Origin: Chlamydiales bacterium
GTDB lineage: Bacteria > Chlamydiota > Chlamydiia > Chlamydiales > JAJFMA01
Direction of reading: 5' to 3'
DNA: 35,229 nt
Assembly (NCBI GenBank): GCA_030679955.1
Contig: JAUXSF010000007.1
Span: 1-35,229, forward strand
Made by a program: the position numbers and the translations under genes. Below the pieces are notes generated by a model, which was not told where the DNA came from, searched no databases, and saw only the letters and a program-made list of their open reading frames with translations. The first letter of the stretch is position 1. Every line of letters begins with the position of its first letter. Below are positions 7,777 to 16,780 of the stretch, in pieces.

Positions 7777-9017
7777 GGAATTACCAATACTAGGCCTACT
7801 TTTAGGCGATTGTGGTCGGATAGAACAGCCTTATTGGCATCGTAAACTTCGTGCCAGCGTTGTGCTGTGCCGTAGTACTGTCGGGAAATACTTGTTAGGG
7901 TGTCTCCCTTGGCAACGACATGGTAGCGGACATCACCCTCTTGCGTGCTTGGTGCGTTACTTTTCAAAGCTGGAGCGGGCTCTACTTCAGCAACTAAGTC
8001 CAAGCTTTTGCTTTGTGCTAGTGCTTGGGTTGGTAGGTCTTTTACCTTGGAGGCAACGGCTTGTAAAAGCTTAGCGTATTGACTCTTGGTAGCATCTAGC
8101 TCGGAAGCTAGTTCCATGCGAGCTTGGTCCATACGGCGCATCGCTTCCTTGTGGCTCTTTAATGCATTGGTGAGCTCTTGGAAGGAGCGTTCTTGCACCA
8201 AGATACGTTGCTGACTCTTCATCAGTTGATCTTCAAGCTGAGCGCGTTCCTTAATAAGGGCTTCTTGGCGCTTATTTAGTTCGCGGTTGAGTTTCTCTAG
8301 ATCTTTGCTGCGGTTTTCAGCTTGCTGAGCGGTTTCTTGATTCTGTCTAATTTTTACACGAGCTTCCGCTAGCTCACCCTCAAGGTGTACTTTGCGAGTC
8401 ATAAGCTCTTGATTTTGAAAGACGGCGTCCGCTTCAGTAGCTAGCACATCAGTTTTGAGAGGAGGTTGAGTAAGTGCGACAGCTTCTAGCTGACGGCGTG
8501 CTGCATCTAGTTCATCATGAAGGTATTGGAGCTCTACATCGCGCTGGCTTAGCTGATATTCTAGCGTGGCAGCCTTGTTCTTTAAGAACACTAACTCAGG
8601 CTTATGATGCTCGGGCTCTTGTTCGGCGGCCGCAATTTGCTTTTCTTCATCTGGCTGAGTAGTCTCGGGCTCTTGTTCTTCTTGAGGTTGCTCTTCGGCT
8701 CGTGAGTCCTCATTTTCGACTTCTTCGTGTTCCTGCTCATCAGCAACCGCGATAAGTTGAAGGTCTTCATACTGAGGAGTTTCTGTTACTTCCTCTAGTG
8801 CAGGCTCTTCAGCGAATGAGAAGGCGTCAGGAGCCCTTGTAATTTCTGAGATGTCTACATCAGGATAGGTTTTAAAGTCGGTTCGCAGCAGTGTGTAAGA
8901 GGCAAAACAGACCAGCAATGCGGTGCTTGCTACCGTGATAATTAGAGCCTTCCTACGTGAAGCAGTGGTTTTGAGGTCTTTGCTTTCCGCAGCATTCTCT
9001 TGTAGTTTATCTGGCAT
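7773..9017 (-). CDS. Single-span coiled-coil protein with C-terminal LysM; candidate TolA/TonB-like partner
   Basis: 414 residues. Cytoplasmic N-terminus of about 25 residues, one membrane helix (about 25-46, ALIITVASTALLVCFASYTL), then an acidic Glu/Gln/Pro-rich segment (about 65-140). A long coiled coil (about 145-330) follows, ending in a LysM peptidoglycan-binding domain (about 364-414, YHVVAKGDTLTSISRQYYG at its start). First gene of the operon, overlapping exbB by ATGA. Anchor, extended rod and terminal envelope-binding domain copy the layout of TolA/TonB, but the TM-helix His of those proteins (SHLS in TolA) is absent. A role in tethering the inner membrane to peptidoglycan or the division septum is inferred. 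GAGGAAAGGG precedes the ATG. Confidence 0.85.
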   Translation of the reverse strand: MPDKLQENAAESKDLKTTASRRKALIITVASTALLVCFASYTLLRTDFKTYPDVDISEITRAPDAFSFAEEPALEEVTETPQYEDLQLIAVADEQEHEEVENEDSRAEEQPQEEQEPETTQPDEEKQIAAAEQEPEHHKPELVFLKNKAATLEYQLSQRDVELQYLHDELDAARRQLEAVALTQPPLKTDVLATEADAVFQNQELMTRKVHLEGELAEARVKIRQNQETAQQAENRSKDLEKLNRELNKRQEALIKERAQLEDQLMKSQQRILVQERSFQELTNALKSHKEAMRRMDQARMELASELDATKSQYAKLLQAVASKVKDLPTQALAQSKSLDLVAEVEPAPALKSNAPSTQEGDVRYHVVAKGDTLTSISRQYYGTAQRWHEVYDANKAVLSDHNRLKVGLVLVIP

Positions 9018-9046
9018 ATACCCTTTCCTCAGAAGTTTTTATCGAA

Positions 9047-9075
9047 ATCATGGCTTCTTAAGCCAAATACGTCAA
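9047..9075 (-). promoter_or_regulatory. Sigma70-like promoter of the LysM-exbB-exbD operon
   Basis: Minus strand TTGACG (9075-9070), 17-base spacer, CATGAT (9052-9047); 5/6 and 4/6 consensus matches. The -10 ends about 30 bases before the ATG at 9017. Confidence 0.5.
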
Positions 9076-9110
9076 TGGGAACTTTTCTAGTGAGAGAGGG
9101 GGTCAGAGGA

Positions 9111-9246
9111 GGGGAATTAAACGCAAAGACGCTGAGGCGCTAAGAAACAAGGAGAAACTCGAATCCATCTTACTATGATTCAAAGCTTTGAGTTTTTGGT
9201 TTCTTTGCTTCTTAGTGGCTCTGTGTCTTTGCGTTTAATTTCCCTG
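9111..9246. repeat. Palindromic CGCAAAGACGC-family element, complete
   Basis: About 136 bases with inverted ends: GGGGAATTAAACGCAAAGAC at 9111-9130 and GTCTTTGCGTTTAATTTCCC at 9225-9244. The centre also folds (AAACTC..GAATC against GATTC..GAGTTT, about 9155-9196). It fills the divergent intergenic region between the LysM operon and the thioredoxin-domain gene. Any frame running through it is artefactual. Confidence 0.75.
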
Positions 9247-9275
9247 TTCTGAAACATTCTAATAAATGTTGTCAT

Positions 9276-11360
9276 ATGCATAATTCGGCACATATGAGCG
9301 AAGAATACACCAACCGCCTTATACACGAAAAATCCCCCTATCTCCTTCAACATGCGCATAATCCTGTTGATTGGTTTCCCTGGGGAGAAGAAGCTTTCGC
9401 CGCAGCGCGAGAGCAGAATAAACCCATTTTTCTTTCCATAGGTTATGCGACATGCCACTGGTGTCACGTTATGGAGCGTGAGTCGTTCCAAAACGTCGAG
9501 ATCGCCCAGATGATGAATGATGTTTTCGTCAATATTAAGGTGGATCGCGAGGAGTTGCCAGAGGTTGATGCTCTCTATATGGAGTTTGCGCAGAGTATGA
9601 TGTCCGGCGCTGCTGGATGGCCCCTAAATCTAGTGCTCACTCCAGAGTTAAAACCCTTTTTCGCTGCCACTTACCTTCCGCCTGAAAGCGGTCAGGGTCT
9701 TATGGGTATGAGAAGTCTGATTAATCGCATCAAAGACGTATGGGCTGGCGATGAACGCGAACGCGTGATGGAGCAGGCATCTAAAATTGTCGATGTTTTC
9801 GGCGAGAGCCTCCATATTGCTGGTGATGAATTACCTGAGAAGCAGCAGATCTACTCTACCGCTGAGATGTTCTTCAAAATGGCCGATCCTGTTTATGGTG
9901 GAATGAAGGGCGCTCCGAAGTTTCCTATTGGGTATCAAGCCAACTTTCTGCTAGCACATGCTGTAAAGGCACGCGAAAGTCGCGCACTCTTTTTGGTCGA
10001 TCGCACGTTGGATATGATGCATCGTGGCGGTATCTACGACCACTTAGGTGGGGGATTTGCACGCTATAGTGTCGATGAAAAATGGCAAGTTCCGCACTTT
10101 GAAAAGATGCTTTACGACAACGCTTTGCTAGCCGATGCCTACTTACAGCTAGCTCAGGTGACACAAAAGCCAATTTACCAACAGGTTTCGCAGGAAGTTT
10201 TAGATTATATCCTGCGCGATATGACCCACGCCGAAGGCGGCTTTTTCAGCGCTGAGGATGCAGACACAGAGGGTCAAGAGGGACTATTTTACACTTGGAC
10301 ATACGAAGAAGTTGAGAACATTTTAGGCCCAAAAGAAGCGCAGCTCTTCTGCCAATTTTATGACGTTACTCATGCCGGCAACTTCGAAGGACGTAACGTT
10401 CTTCACACTAAGCATAGCCTCGAAGATTTTGCGTCCGCTCGTGGCCTAGAGGCAAAAACGCTAGAGCAGAAGTTCGGCGAACAGCGACGTATGCTTTGGC
10501 AACAGCGTGAGCGACGCATCCATCCCTTAAAAGATGATAAAATTCTTGCCTCTTGGAATGGATTACAAATTCATGCGTTGGTGTGGGCAGGAGCATCCTT
10601 TAGCAATGAAACTTATTTAAATGCTGCTGAAAGGGCCGCCAGATTTATCAAGATGAATCTGTGGCAGGATCAGCATCTTTTGCGTCGCTGGCGCGATGGT
10701 CAAGCTTTGTATGATGCTGGTCTTGACGAATATGCCTTCCTAATTCGCGCTGCACTGTCTTTATTCGAAGCCGATCGTGGTCTAGAATGGCTCCAGTGGG
10801 CGATTGAGATGACGCGTATTCTTGAACAAGGTTTCAAAGCGCCTGACGGTGCCTACTACCAAACGGATGGACGCGATAACAACTTAATATTGCGAAAGGT
10901 ACAGTATTCCGATGGTGCTGAGCCTTCTGGAAATGCCTTACACACGGAAAATCTGTTGAGGCTGTACCAGATTACCCACGACGCCTCGTATCTTGAACAG
11001 GCCAAGGATATATTACGAGCCGTAAAGCGTTATATCGATAGCTATGCGCCCGGTTACGCTTATCATGTGCTAAACATGCAGCGCTTTTATGATAAGGACT
11101 CGCCCTTGTTTGTGGTGGCCCTTAACAAAGAAGAGAAGTGGAAGACAGAGATTTTGCAGCTTCTCACACATCGCTTTATTCCTTTTAAGAGCATTGTTTT
11201 CCGTCGTGTTAACGACGATGCTCTCGTCAGAACCTTGCCGATGATGGAGCCTTATGTCGCCATCGACAATCGTACGACTCTATATGTCTGTTATCATGGC
11301 GTTTGCAAAGAGCCTATTAACGACCTTGCCGCTATGGTTCAGACCGTTCATTCTATGTAG
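9276..11360 (+). CDS. YyaL/SSP411-family thioredoxin-domain protein (DUF255)
   Basis: 694 residues from the first ATG. A second in-frame ATG at 9294 (MSEEYTNRL) is the start most family members would align to; neither has a clear Shine-Dalgarno. Residues 12-40 hold the family hallmark ([19 protein letters not shown]). A thioredoxin-like domain follows with the redox motif CHWC at 60-63 (first-ATG numbering). The remainder is the (alpha/alpha)6-barrel glycosidase/epimerase-like region, with [12 protein letters not shown] at about 270 and [11 protein letters not shown] at about 420. The family is widespread (SPATA20 in animals), but its biochemical role is unsettled; it is usually described as a redox or N-acyl sugar epimerase-like protein. 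Single-gene unit, divergent from the LysM operon. A T-run follows the stop directly. Confidence 0.92.
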   Translation: MHNSAHMSEEYTNRLIHEKSPYLLQHAHNPVDWFPWGEEAFAAAREQNKPIFLSIGYATCHWCHVMERESFQNVEIAQMMNDVFVNIKVDREELPEVDALYMEFAQSMMSGAAGWPLNLVLTPELKPFFAATYLPPESGQGLMGMRSLINRIKDVWAGDERERVMEQASKIVDVFGESLHIAGDELPEKQQIYSTAEMFFKMADPVYGGMKGAPKFPIGYQANFLLAHAVKARESRALFLVDRTLDMMHRGGIYDHLGGGFARYSVDEKWQVPHFEKMLYDNALLADAYLQLAQVTQKPIYQQVSQEVLDYILRDMTHAEGGFFSAEDADTEGQEGLFYTWTYEEVENILGPKEAQLFCQFYDVTHAGNFEGRNVLHTKHSLEDFASARGLEAKTLEQKFGEQRRMLWQQRERRIHPLKDDKILASWNGLQIHALVWAGASFSNETYLNAAERAARFIKMNLWQDQHLLRRWRDGQALYDAGLDEYAFLIRAALSLFEADRGLEWLQWAIEMTRILEQGFKAPDGAYYQTDGRDNNLILRKVQYSDGAEPSGNALHTENLLRLYQITHDASYLEQAKDILRAVKRYIDSYAPGYAYHVLNMQRFYDKDSPLFVVALNKEEKWKTEILQLLTHRFIPFKSIVFRRVNDDALVRTLPMMEPYVAIDNRTTLYVCYHGVCKEPINDLAAMVQTVHSM

Positions 11361-11375
11361 TTTTTTTGGTTATTG

Positions 11376-11904
11376 ATTTTTTATGCCGTCCCTTTCGGCC
11401 TATAGGATGGTTTACGGCCCGAAGGGGCATTGGTTCGGAGGCCCGAAGGGTCGTCATGACATAGCCCAGGTCGAAGGCATACTTGTACCCACATCTTTTT
11501 GTTGACCTTTTCTGATGCAAGATGCTGCGAAGCAGCATGTCTTATTTTAGCCCATAGCCATACCCGACGACAGGAGGAGTGGCTATGGGTATGGTTAGAG
11601 AAAATTTTGCGTTGCGGGAGCACCGCGTCAAATAAATATGGATTGAATCATTTGAGTTTACTAGAGGCGGTGCTCCGCAACGCGAGCTCCTTATTATGCT
11701 TTCCCCTAGCCAACCCTCATTTCTTCGGGTATGGCTATGGGCTAAAATAAGAATTGCTGCTTGGCAGCATTAGAACGAGGGTTTGAGGGAACAACAGCAA
11801 GTCAAGGAAAAGATGTATGGGTCGAAGGACGAGCGTAGCGAGGACGAGAGGCCTGGGTAGATGCAAAAGAGCAGCCGAGTCCTGAAGGGACGGCATAAAA
11901 AAAT
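11376..11904. mobile_element. MITE-like non-coding element with nested inverted repeats
   Basis: Occupies most of the 680-base gap 11361-12042. The outer ends are inverted: ATTTTTTATGCCGTCCCTT at 11376-11394 and AAGGGACGGCATAAAAAAAT at 11885-11904, differing by one base in the A/T run. Inside is a perfect 25-bp inverted repeat (11541-11565 against 11727-11751), and inside that a 17-18-bp pair (11609-11626 against 11667-11683, one bulged C). Small hairpins (GCTGC..GCAGC at 11524-11536; TGCTGCTTGGCAGCA) flank the 25-bp arms, and GGCCCGAAGGG is repeated at 11416 and 11440. No reading frame over about 80 codons is present and none resembles a transposase. The right end recurs, diverged, at 31803-31860, so this is a dispersed family. 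A very long structured RNA is an alternative reading. Confidence 0.6.
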
Positions 11905-12042
11905 AAAATAATGACTTCTGCAATCACCTTGAATGAACTAGGTCTCACCTCCCTCGGCGTTTTTTGATTTCAAAATATTTATAGACATTGCATTCACTAA
12001 CCGTGTAATCAAATAATTTTATCAAAATTTGCGGAGAAACGA
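11905..12042 (+). promoter_or_regulatory. AT-rich leader of the Inc-like gene
   Basis: The 138 bases between the MITE-like element and the next ATG should hold that gene's promoter. TTGCAT at 11988-11993 could be a -35, but only poor -10 candidates (AAATAA at 12011) lie at the right distance. The ribosome binding site is GCGGAGAAA before the ATG at 12043. Confidence 0.3.
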
Positions 12043-13347
12043 ATGCCTAATGTCGCTGCGCCAGCAACGGGTAAGTTATTTTATGCTGAGCAACAGAACC
12101 TTATTGCTGAAAGCACAGCTTTAGCAGCCAAGTTAGCTGATCCAACAAAGCCAATGACCGTAGGTCAAGGAGCGTTAAAGGGACTTCAAGACGGCCTTAA
12201 GCGAATGGAAGATATGAAAGGTATCGCGGATAGCGAGATTCCACAGGTTCGTGGAGGCCTTACCGGATCTAAATATGGCCAATGGACAGGAATGACAGGT
12301 ACGGTAGCGACGGCATTGCTCTCCTTCGCGGCTTTGGGTTTTAGTATCTACGATCTGGTTAAAGTTATTCAAAAAGAGAAGAAAGAGTCCCCAGAAATAG
12401 CGCAGGTGGTGGTGCAGGTTGCCACCTGCGCGGCTGTAATCATACAAGGTGCCATCTGGAAAGCTCATTCCTGGTATGCCAAACGTGAAGCTCAGTTACG
12501 TGCCATGAGCAACGAGGCCATAGAAAATTCGCGTGCCATTGCGAACTGGAATCAAGAGTGTCATGAATTAGATGAGTTGGTTCAAGGAAATCCATCATAT
12601 GCGGCTGGTCAGGCTGTAAGTATGCTAAGGCTGGACAGTGCATGGGATAAATTACCTGCTGATCAACAAGCATTGAATAATCTGACTCGAATCAAAGAGC
12701 AACATTTGCTTCTGCTAGAGGAAGGAAATGATTTGCGCGACACTTTTAATAAAATGCAAGCAGCAGCAGTAACATGCTTAGGCATTCGTGAGCAATTCTT
12801 TCAAAATCATCCTAAGCTCAACGCCAAGAACATTAGTCTCCAAAAAGCTTACCAAACGATTAAGGCAGACATCAAAGAAGCTAAGAAAAACGCTGGAGAT
12901 GTTAAGGCGTATCAAAGAGAGCTTACCAGATTTAAAAAAGCCCACGCTGATTTGGCTGTAAACTGGTTGATCTTAGAGGCACAAATAGGACGGTTCGCTG
13001 ACTTCGATGTACAAGTGCGTGGCTATCGTTGCAGAAAGCCGGGGATTCTCTTTCAGCCTAATAACCAAGTGCCACCACCGCCAATGGTGGTTGTTCCCAA
13101 TCCGGTTGCACCTGAGGGTGAGCGAATCATGATTGGCGGTTCATCTATTCTTGATGATGAGCTGAGTGACAGTCAGGAGCAGACGCTTGTCCGCCGAAAG
13201 AAACCTGATGGTAGCAGTAGCAACGATCAGGGTAAGGTAGATTTCGTGGCAATAGACATGTCGGGTTTTCAAACAGGCGGCGACAGGGAGCTAGAGCAAT
13301 TCGGAATTAACGGCAGCGGCGACGGCGATTTGGAAAAAGACGAATAG
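12043..13347 (+). CDS. Candidate inclusion-membrane (Inc-like) protein
   Basis: 434 residues, not matched to a known family. The feature that stands out is a pair of hydrophobic helices at about 84-107 (TGTVATALLSFAALGFSIYD) and about 119-139 (VVVQVATCAAVIIQGAIW), separated by a short, highly charged loop (IQKEKKESPE). This bilobed hairpin is the hallmark used to recognise chlamydial Inc proteins. The N-terminus has no signal peptide. The region after the hairpin (about 145-330) is helical and probably coiled coil. The C-terminus is Pro-rich (about 340-360) and then acidic and disordered. GGAG precedes the ATG. The convergent TPR gene ends three bases away. Inc assignment is from topology only; an ordinary inner-membrane protein is possible. 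Confidence 0.65.
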   Translation: MPNVAAPATGKLFYAEQQNLIAESTALAAKLADPTKPMTVGQGALKGLQDGLKRMEDMKGIADSEIPQVRGGLTGSKYGQWTGMTGTVATALLSFAALGFSIYDLVKVIQKEKKESPEIAQVVVQVATCAAVIIQGAIWKAHSWYAKREAQLRAMSNEAIENSRAIANWNQECHELDELVQGNPSYAAGQAVSMLRLDSAWDKLPADQQALNNLTRIKEQHLLLLEEGNDLRDTFNKMQAAAVTCLGIREQFFQNHPKLNAKNISLQKAYQTIKADIKEAKKNAGDVKAYQRELTRFKKAHADLAVNWLILEAQIGRFADFDVQVRGYRCRKPGILFQPNNQVPPPPMVVVPNPVAPEGERIMIGGSSILDDELSDSQEQTLVRRKKPDGSSSNDQGKVDFVAIDMSGFQTGGDRELEQFGINGSGDGDLEKDE

Positions 13348-13350
13348 GGT

Positions 13351-15420
13351 CTATTTATGACTCTGCTTCAGCCTGGTAATAAAGTGGTGGAATTCGTCTG
13401 TCGTGCGTAGCTCTTCAAGCCATTCATCGTGCATGAGATCTTCTATCGTCGGTAGAGCATCAGCTGTTACCGCACGGTCTAGAAAATGTATGGCTACATC
13501 ATATTTACCACATAGGCTGCTTAGAGAGGCCATATTGTAGTAAGCTTGTGTGTTGCCCAAGCCGATGGATCGGCATAGGCATTTTTCCGCGTCGGCGAGT
13601 AGCTGTGACGATTTTTCCGGATGCGTAGGCTCGCGCATGATTAGCCATAGATTAATGAGTGTTACGCCCATTTCGTTCCAGACGACATCATCCTCGCCAT
13701 CTTCTTTGACAAGTTCCTCAAACGTCTCCAGAGCACGATAGAAGTACTCAACGTCGTAAACTAGCTCACCGAGATGTGTCCATGCCAGAGCTAAGTTGTA
13801 GCTTGCATGGCGATAGGTAGGGTCCAGCGCAACGGCATGCGTCAATACCTGAATAGCTTTCTCGTAGTGTTGTGGGTTGTCAGTAAAGTCTCCGAGGAAG
13901 TCTAGGGCGCAGCCATAGTTGTAGAGCCATTCAGGATCACCTTTGCCGCTGATTGCTTCGTCATAGCCGCGTACAGCCTTTTCAAATTTAGCGACGGCAG
14001 CCTCGACATGGCGCTTTTCGTGTGTTGCTTCTGTAAGGCGCATCAGGCACACGCCCCATTCGTTATAAAGGGGAGGCATATCGATATTGTATAGCTCAGA
14101 AGCCTTGCTGAAGTACTTTAGAGCTTCTTCTAACAGGCTTGTATCACTTCGTAGAGTGCCTAAAGATGTGTAGATACGCCCTAGAACAGCCCACAAAGGT
14201 GCGTTGGTTTCATCGTGGCGCAGGCCAATCTTGATTTTTTCCAGAGCATCTAGGTAATAGGATTCATCATTAAAGTAGAAACCCATCTCGGTAAGGCAAG
14301 AGGCATAGATGCGCCAAATGGCTGGGTTATCTGACTCTATTTCGATAGCTTGCAGCACCTTAGCGGTGCCATCTCGTAGCAGATGCAGGTTTTCTGTAAG
14401 GGCCCCCAGCATAGCTAGAGCTTCGCCCCAACTGCTTAGGATGACGGCATTATGTGGTTCACATTCGTCAGCTTTCTGGAACTTAGCTACGGCTTCTTTT
14501 AGGCCATCCAGGTCGCGTTGTCGCTCTGCATAGCGTGTGAGCAGGATAGCCCAGCCAACCCATGCCTCGACGTTACTCTCATCAAGAGTTACAGCAGTTT
14601 TAAAAGATTGTTCAGCATGGGAATAAGCTGCTGGATCGCCATGTTCTAGGTAGAGTCTAAGGCGTGAATTAGCCAATAAGAGGTGGCACATTGTGGATTT
14701 TGGCTCGAGCGCTAGAGCTTGGCAGTAGGCATCAATAGCTTCCTGAACTAGCTCTGGTTTGTTAATCAGGCGTCCCAATACCTCTGCAGCTTGGCCGCAA
14801 TGGCTCCAGACCATGGCACTTTCAGGATCGATGGAAAGGGAGGAACGGAAGTACTCTAGAGCCATCCAGAAGTCGTAGGCTTCGCCGCTAAGCTTGCCCA
14901 TGATGCACCAGCAATCGCCAAGTTGTGACAGAACGATCGCTGGAACGGGCTCTTTGGCATCGACATGTAGCTGGGCAGCGGTTTTCAGGCAGCGTTCTGC
15001 TTCCCGCAGGTAGCCAATTTCTTGATAGCTATCGCCAAGGCGAGCCAAGATGACGCCATCTGTATACCACGCTTCGGGGTTGCTAGGCTGCAAACTGCAC
15101 GCAGTAGATAGTTTTTCGTGTGCTAAAGCCAGTATAGACGGGTCGCGAGAATGCCTCCCATAGGCCTGACCAATGCGCAGATAGACCATTCCGCTTTCCG
15201 GCGCGGCCTTGATGGCTAGGTCAAAGGACTCCACAACATCGCGTTCGTGGTTGCGCAAGCGCATTTCTCCCTGTGCGACAAAAAGCAGAGCTAATAGCTC
15301 TCTGTCATCGCTAGACCAACGCTTCCATTTGGTGCCATTAGCATAGGGGGCTAGGTCGTCGTAAGCTTTCTCGCTTTCAATGCGTTCGAGCTCGCTTTTG
15401 ATGCGCGAAGTTTTTTTCAT
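13351..15420 (-). CDS. Large TPR-repeat protein
   Basis: 689 residues composed almost entirely of tetratricopeptide-like helical pairs (at least twelve) with recurring patterns such as 'W...G..l..lg', 'A...f..A..l.p...' (for example YFRSSLSIDPESAMVWSHCG and AVALDPTYRHASYNLALAW). No signal peptide, membrane segment or enzymatic domain. TPR scaffolds mediate protein-protein interaction; in bacteria with type III secretion some act as chaperones, but at this length a scaffold or assembly factor is more likely (inference). Start: ATG behind AGAGG. Its stop lies three bases from the stop of the convergent Inc-like gene, with no hairpin between them, so the two transcripts may overlap. Confidence 0.88.
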   Translation of the reverse strand: MKKTSRIKSELERIESEKAYDDLAPYANGTKWKRWSSDDRELLALLFVAQGEMRLRNHERDVVESFDLAIKAAPESGMVYLRIGQAYGRHSRDPSILALAHEKLSTACSLQPSNPEAWYTDGVILARLGDSYQEIGYLREAERCLKTAAQLHVDAKEPVPAIVLSQLGDCWCIMGKLSGEAYDFWMALEYFRSSLSIDPESAMVWSHCGQAAEVLGRLINKPELVQEAIDAYCQALALEPKSTMCHLLLANSRLRLYLEHGDPAAYSHAEQSFKTAVTLDESNVEAWVGWAILLTRYAERQRDLDGLKEAVAKFQKADECEPHNAVILSSWGEALAMLGALTENLHLLRDGTAKVLQAIEIESDNPAIWRIYASCLTEMGFYFNDESYYLDALEKIKIGLRHDETNAPLWAVLGRIYTSLGTLRSDTSLLEEALKYFSKASELYNIDMPPLYNEWGVCLMRLTEATHEKRHVEAAVAKFEKAVRGYDEAISGKGDPEWLYNYGCALDFLGDFTDNPQHYEKAIQVLTHAVALDPTYRHASYNLALAWTHLGELVYDVEYFYRALETFEELVKEDGEDDVVWNEMGVTLINLWLIMREPTHPEKSSQLLADAEKCLCRSIGLGNTQAYYNMASLSSLCGKYDVAIHFLDRAVTADALPTIEDLMHDEWLEELRTTDEFHHFITRLKQSHK

Positions 15421-15487
15421 ATGCCTCTAGTCCCTAGGGAGTTCAACGGAAACTAGATGATAGGCGAGTGGCCTTTTTCCCACAACT

Positions 15488-15583
15488 AAAGACCAAGGGG
15501 GCAAAGGGACCAACGACCGAAAGGACGTAAACGACCTAAAATAGCAAAAAAGGTAAATTATTTTTTAAGTCCTTTAGGTCTTT
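15488..15583. repeat. Imperfect inverted repeat, AAAGACC..AAAGGAC family
   Basis: AAAGACC followed by AAAGGGAC (15488-15510) is mirrored by GTCCTTTAGGTCTTT at 15569-15583. The interior repeats the theme (GACCGAAAGGACGTAAACGACC). It resembles other short palindromic intergenic repeats of this window in layout but not in sequence, and is present once. Confidence 0.5.
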
Positions 15584-15594
15584 ATCAATAAGAA

Positions 15595-15630
15595 AGGGAG
15601 CGAGACCAGGATAACCTGACCACGCTCCCT
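15595..15630 (-). terminator. Terminator of the Arg/Ser-rich gene
   Basis: AGGGAGCG (15595-15602) pairs with CGCTCCCT (15623-15630), with an inner CAGG/CCTG pair. On the minus strand it is followed by a T-rich tract (CTTTCTTATT). It lies 20 bases beyond the stop at 15650. Confidence 0.65.
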
Positions 15631-15649
15631 GACAGAAACCTGCTTCTAA

Positions 15650-16552
15650 TTAGCGGGTAGTACGGCGACGAGGACGGACGAAGCCTTCCTCATCTTGTCG
15701 TGTATAGCGGTTGCGGGTAGCATGGCCTGCTGGCTCTTGCTCCCGGCGGCTTGTACTACGTCCGCGAGGTGCATGAAAATCATCTTCATCATCTACATGA
15801 GAGAAACTGCCTAGGAAAACGCCTTCATCTTCATCTTCTTCGAAGCCCCAGCCAGCGATTGGCTGGCGTTGTTGGCGTTGACCACGATCCATTCTTGAAG
15901 AAGCACCGTAGTTTTGCTCATCATCACGGCTGAAGCGACCTTGTGGGCTTCTTCGGCTGGTATCTTGACGGCTTGATGTTTGGCGGGTGCTTCCGAATTG
16001 TCCACGGCTTGAATCTGCATTATAGTGGCTCTGACCTTGTGGGCTTCTTCGGCTTGGTGATTGTCTTGATGACTGTCTGTCGTTGAATTCGCTCCAGCCA
16101 CCTTGTTCGCCACGGCTATTGCTAAAGCCTCTTGGTGAGCTACGCTCATCGATGTCGTCGCGGCGTGATAGTGAGCCACGGCGGTTGGATTCTGTGCGGC
16201 TTTGACCACGTGTAGTAGATTGACCGCGTGCACTCATTGGTGATTGGCTACGTGTTGCTGTCATGCCGCGTGTAGTAGTGCGCGTAGCAGTTTGGCCTCG
16301 AGCAGCGCTCTGGCCGCGTGTAGCTGTCATACCCCGAGCGGTTGTTTGGCTGCGGGTAGCTGTAGCGCCCCGGGCAGATGGTGACCGTGAGCTGGTGCTG
16401 CTTCCTGCGCTACGACCCCAACGAGCTTCGGCGCCTAGACGTCCAGCTTCTGACCGGCTCATTGTCGTGGTGCGGCCTCTTCCCGTTGAAGTAGAACGCG
16501 TTGTAGCCGATCTTGAACTGCTACTAGTAGATTTTTTTTGCTTTGTTACCAT
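15650..16552 (-). CDS. Arg/Ser/Thr-rich low-complexity basic protein
   Basis: 300 residues from the ATG at 16552, which sits behind AGAGAGGAA. The longest frame begins at a TTG (16573) upstream of that Shine-Dalgarno and is rejected. Residues 1-35 are Ser/Thr/Arg/Lys-rich. MSRSEAGRLGAEARWGR at about 32-48 resembles the Gly-Gly-type motif of small stress/DNA-associated bacterial proteins (KGG/YciG-like). Residues about 55-125 repeat ATR..TARGMTATRSQ-type units. The rest is RGG/SRR-like, with two copies of RRSPQGxxx. An acidic patch EEDEDEG interrupts it at about 240. Composition suggests a disordered nucleic-acid-binding protein, analogous to chlamydial histone-like Hc1/Hc2 proteins but without their Lys/Ala repeats. 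Single gene with its own terminator. Confidence 0.75.
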   Translation of the reverse strand: MVTKQKKSTSSSSRSATTRSTSTGRGRTTTMSRSEAGRLGAEARWGRSAGSSTSSRSPSARGATATRSQTTARGMTATRGQSAARGQTATRTTTRGMTATRSQSPMSARGQSTTRGQSRTESNRRGSLSRRDDIDERSSPRGFSNSRGEQGGWSEFNDRQSSRQSPSRRSPQGQSHYNADSSRGQFGSTRQTSSRQDTSRRSPQGRFSRDDEQNYGASSRMDRGQRQQRQPIAGWGFEEDEDEGVFLGSFSHVDDEDDFHAPRGRSTSRREQEPAGHATRNRYTRQDEEGFVRPRRRTTR

Positions 16553-16780
16553 GGTACATTCCTCTCTATTCAAATAGATTATTGTTAACTTTAGGCCGCC
16601 TCTGAAGCGGTTATTAGGAATATGGAATTAAAAAAGCTAAGAGTAATGTGACGTCGTTGAAGGCAGTATCGCGGATCCTGCGCAAAATGAACTAAACTAC
16701 CTAAAACAACTCATAACAGAGGGTAGCTATGTTGTACAACCATTAAATATGGCATTCGTAACTACCGTGATATACAGGAG

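Noticed and set aside
9180-9491. 103-codon minus-strand frame across the repeat and the start of the thioredoxin-domain gene
   Set aside because: Its end (RSKETKNSKL) is repeat-derived and it lies antisense to a conserved gene.
11499-11750. Short frames inside the MITE-like element
   Set aside because: They follow the inverted repeats, have no ribosome binding site and resemble no protein family.
15811-16233. 140-codon frame inside the Arg/Ser-rich gene on the same strand
   Set aside because: It is a frame shadow of low-complexity codons. The main frame has the Shine-Dalgarno and the coherent repeat structure.
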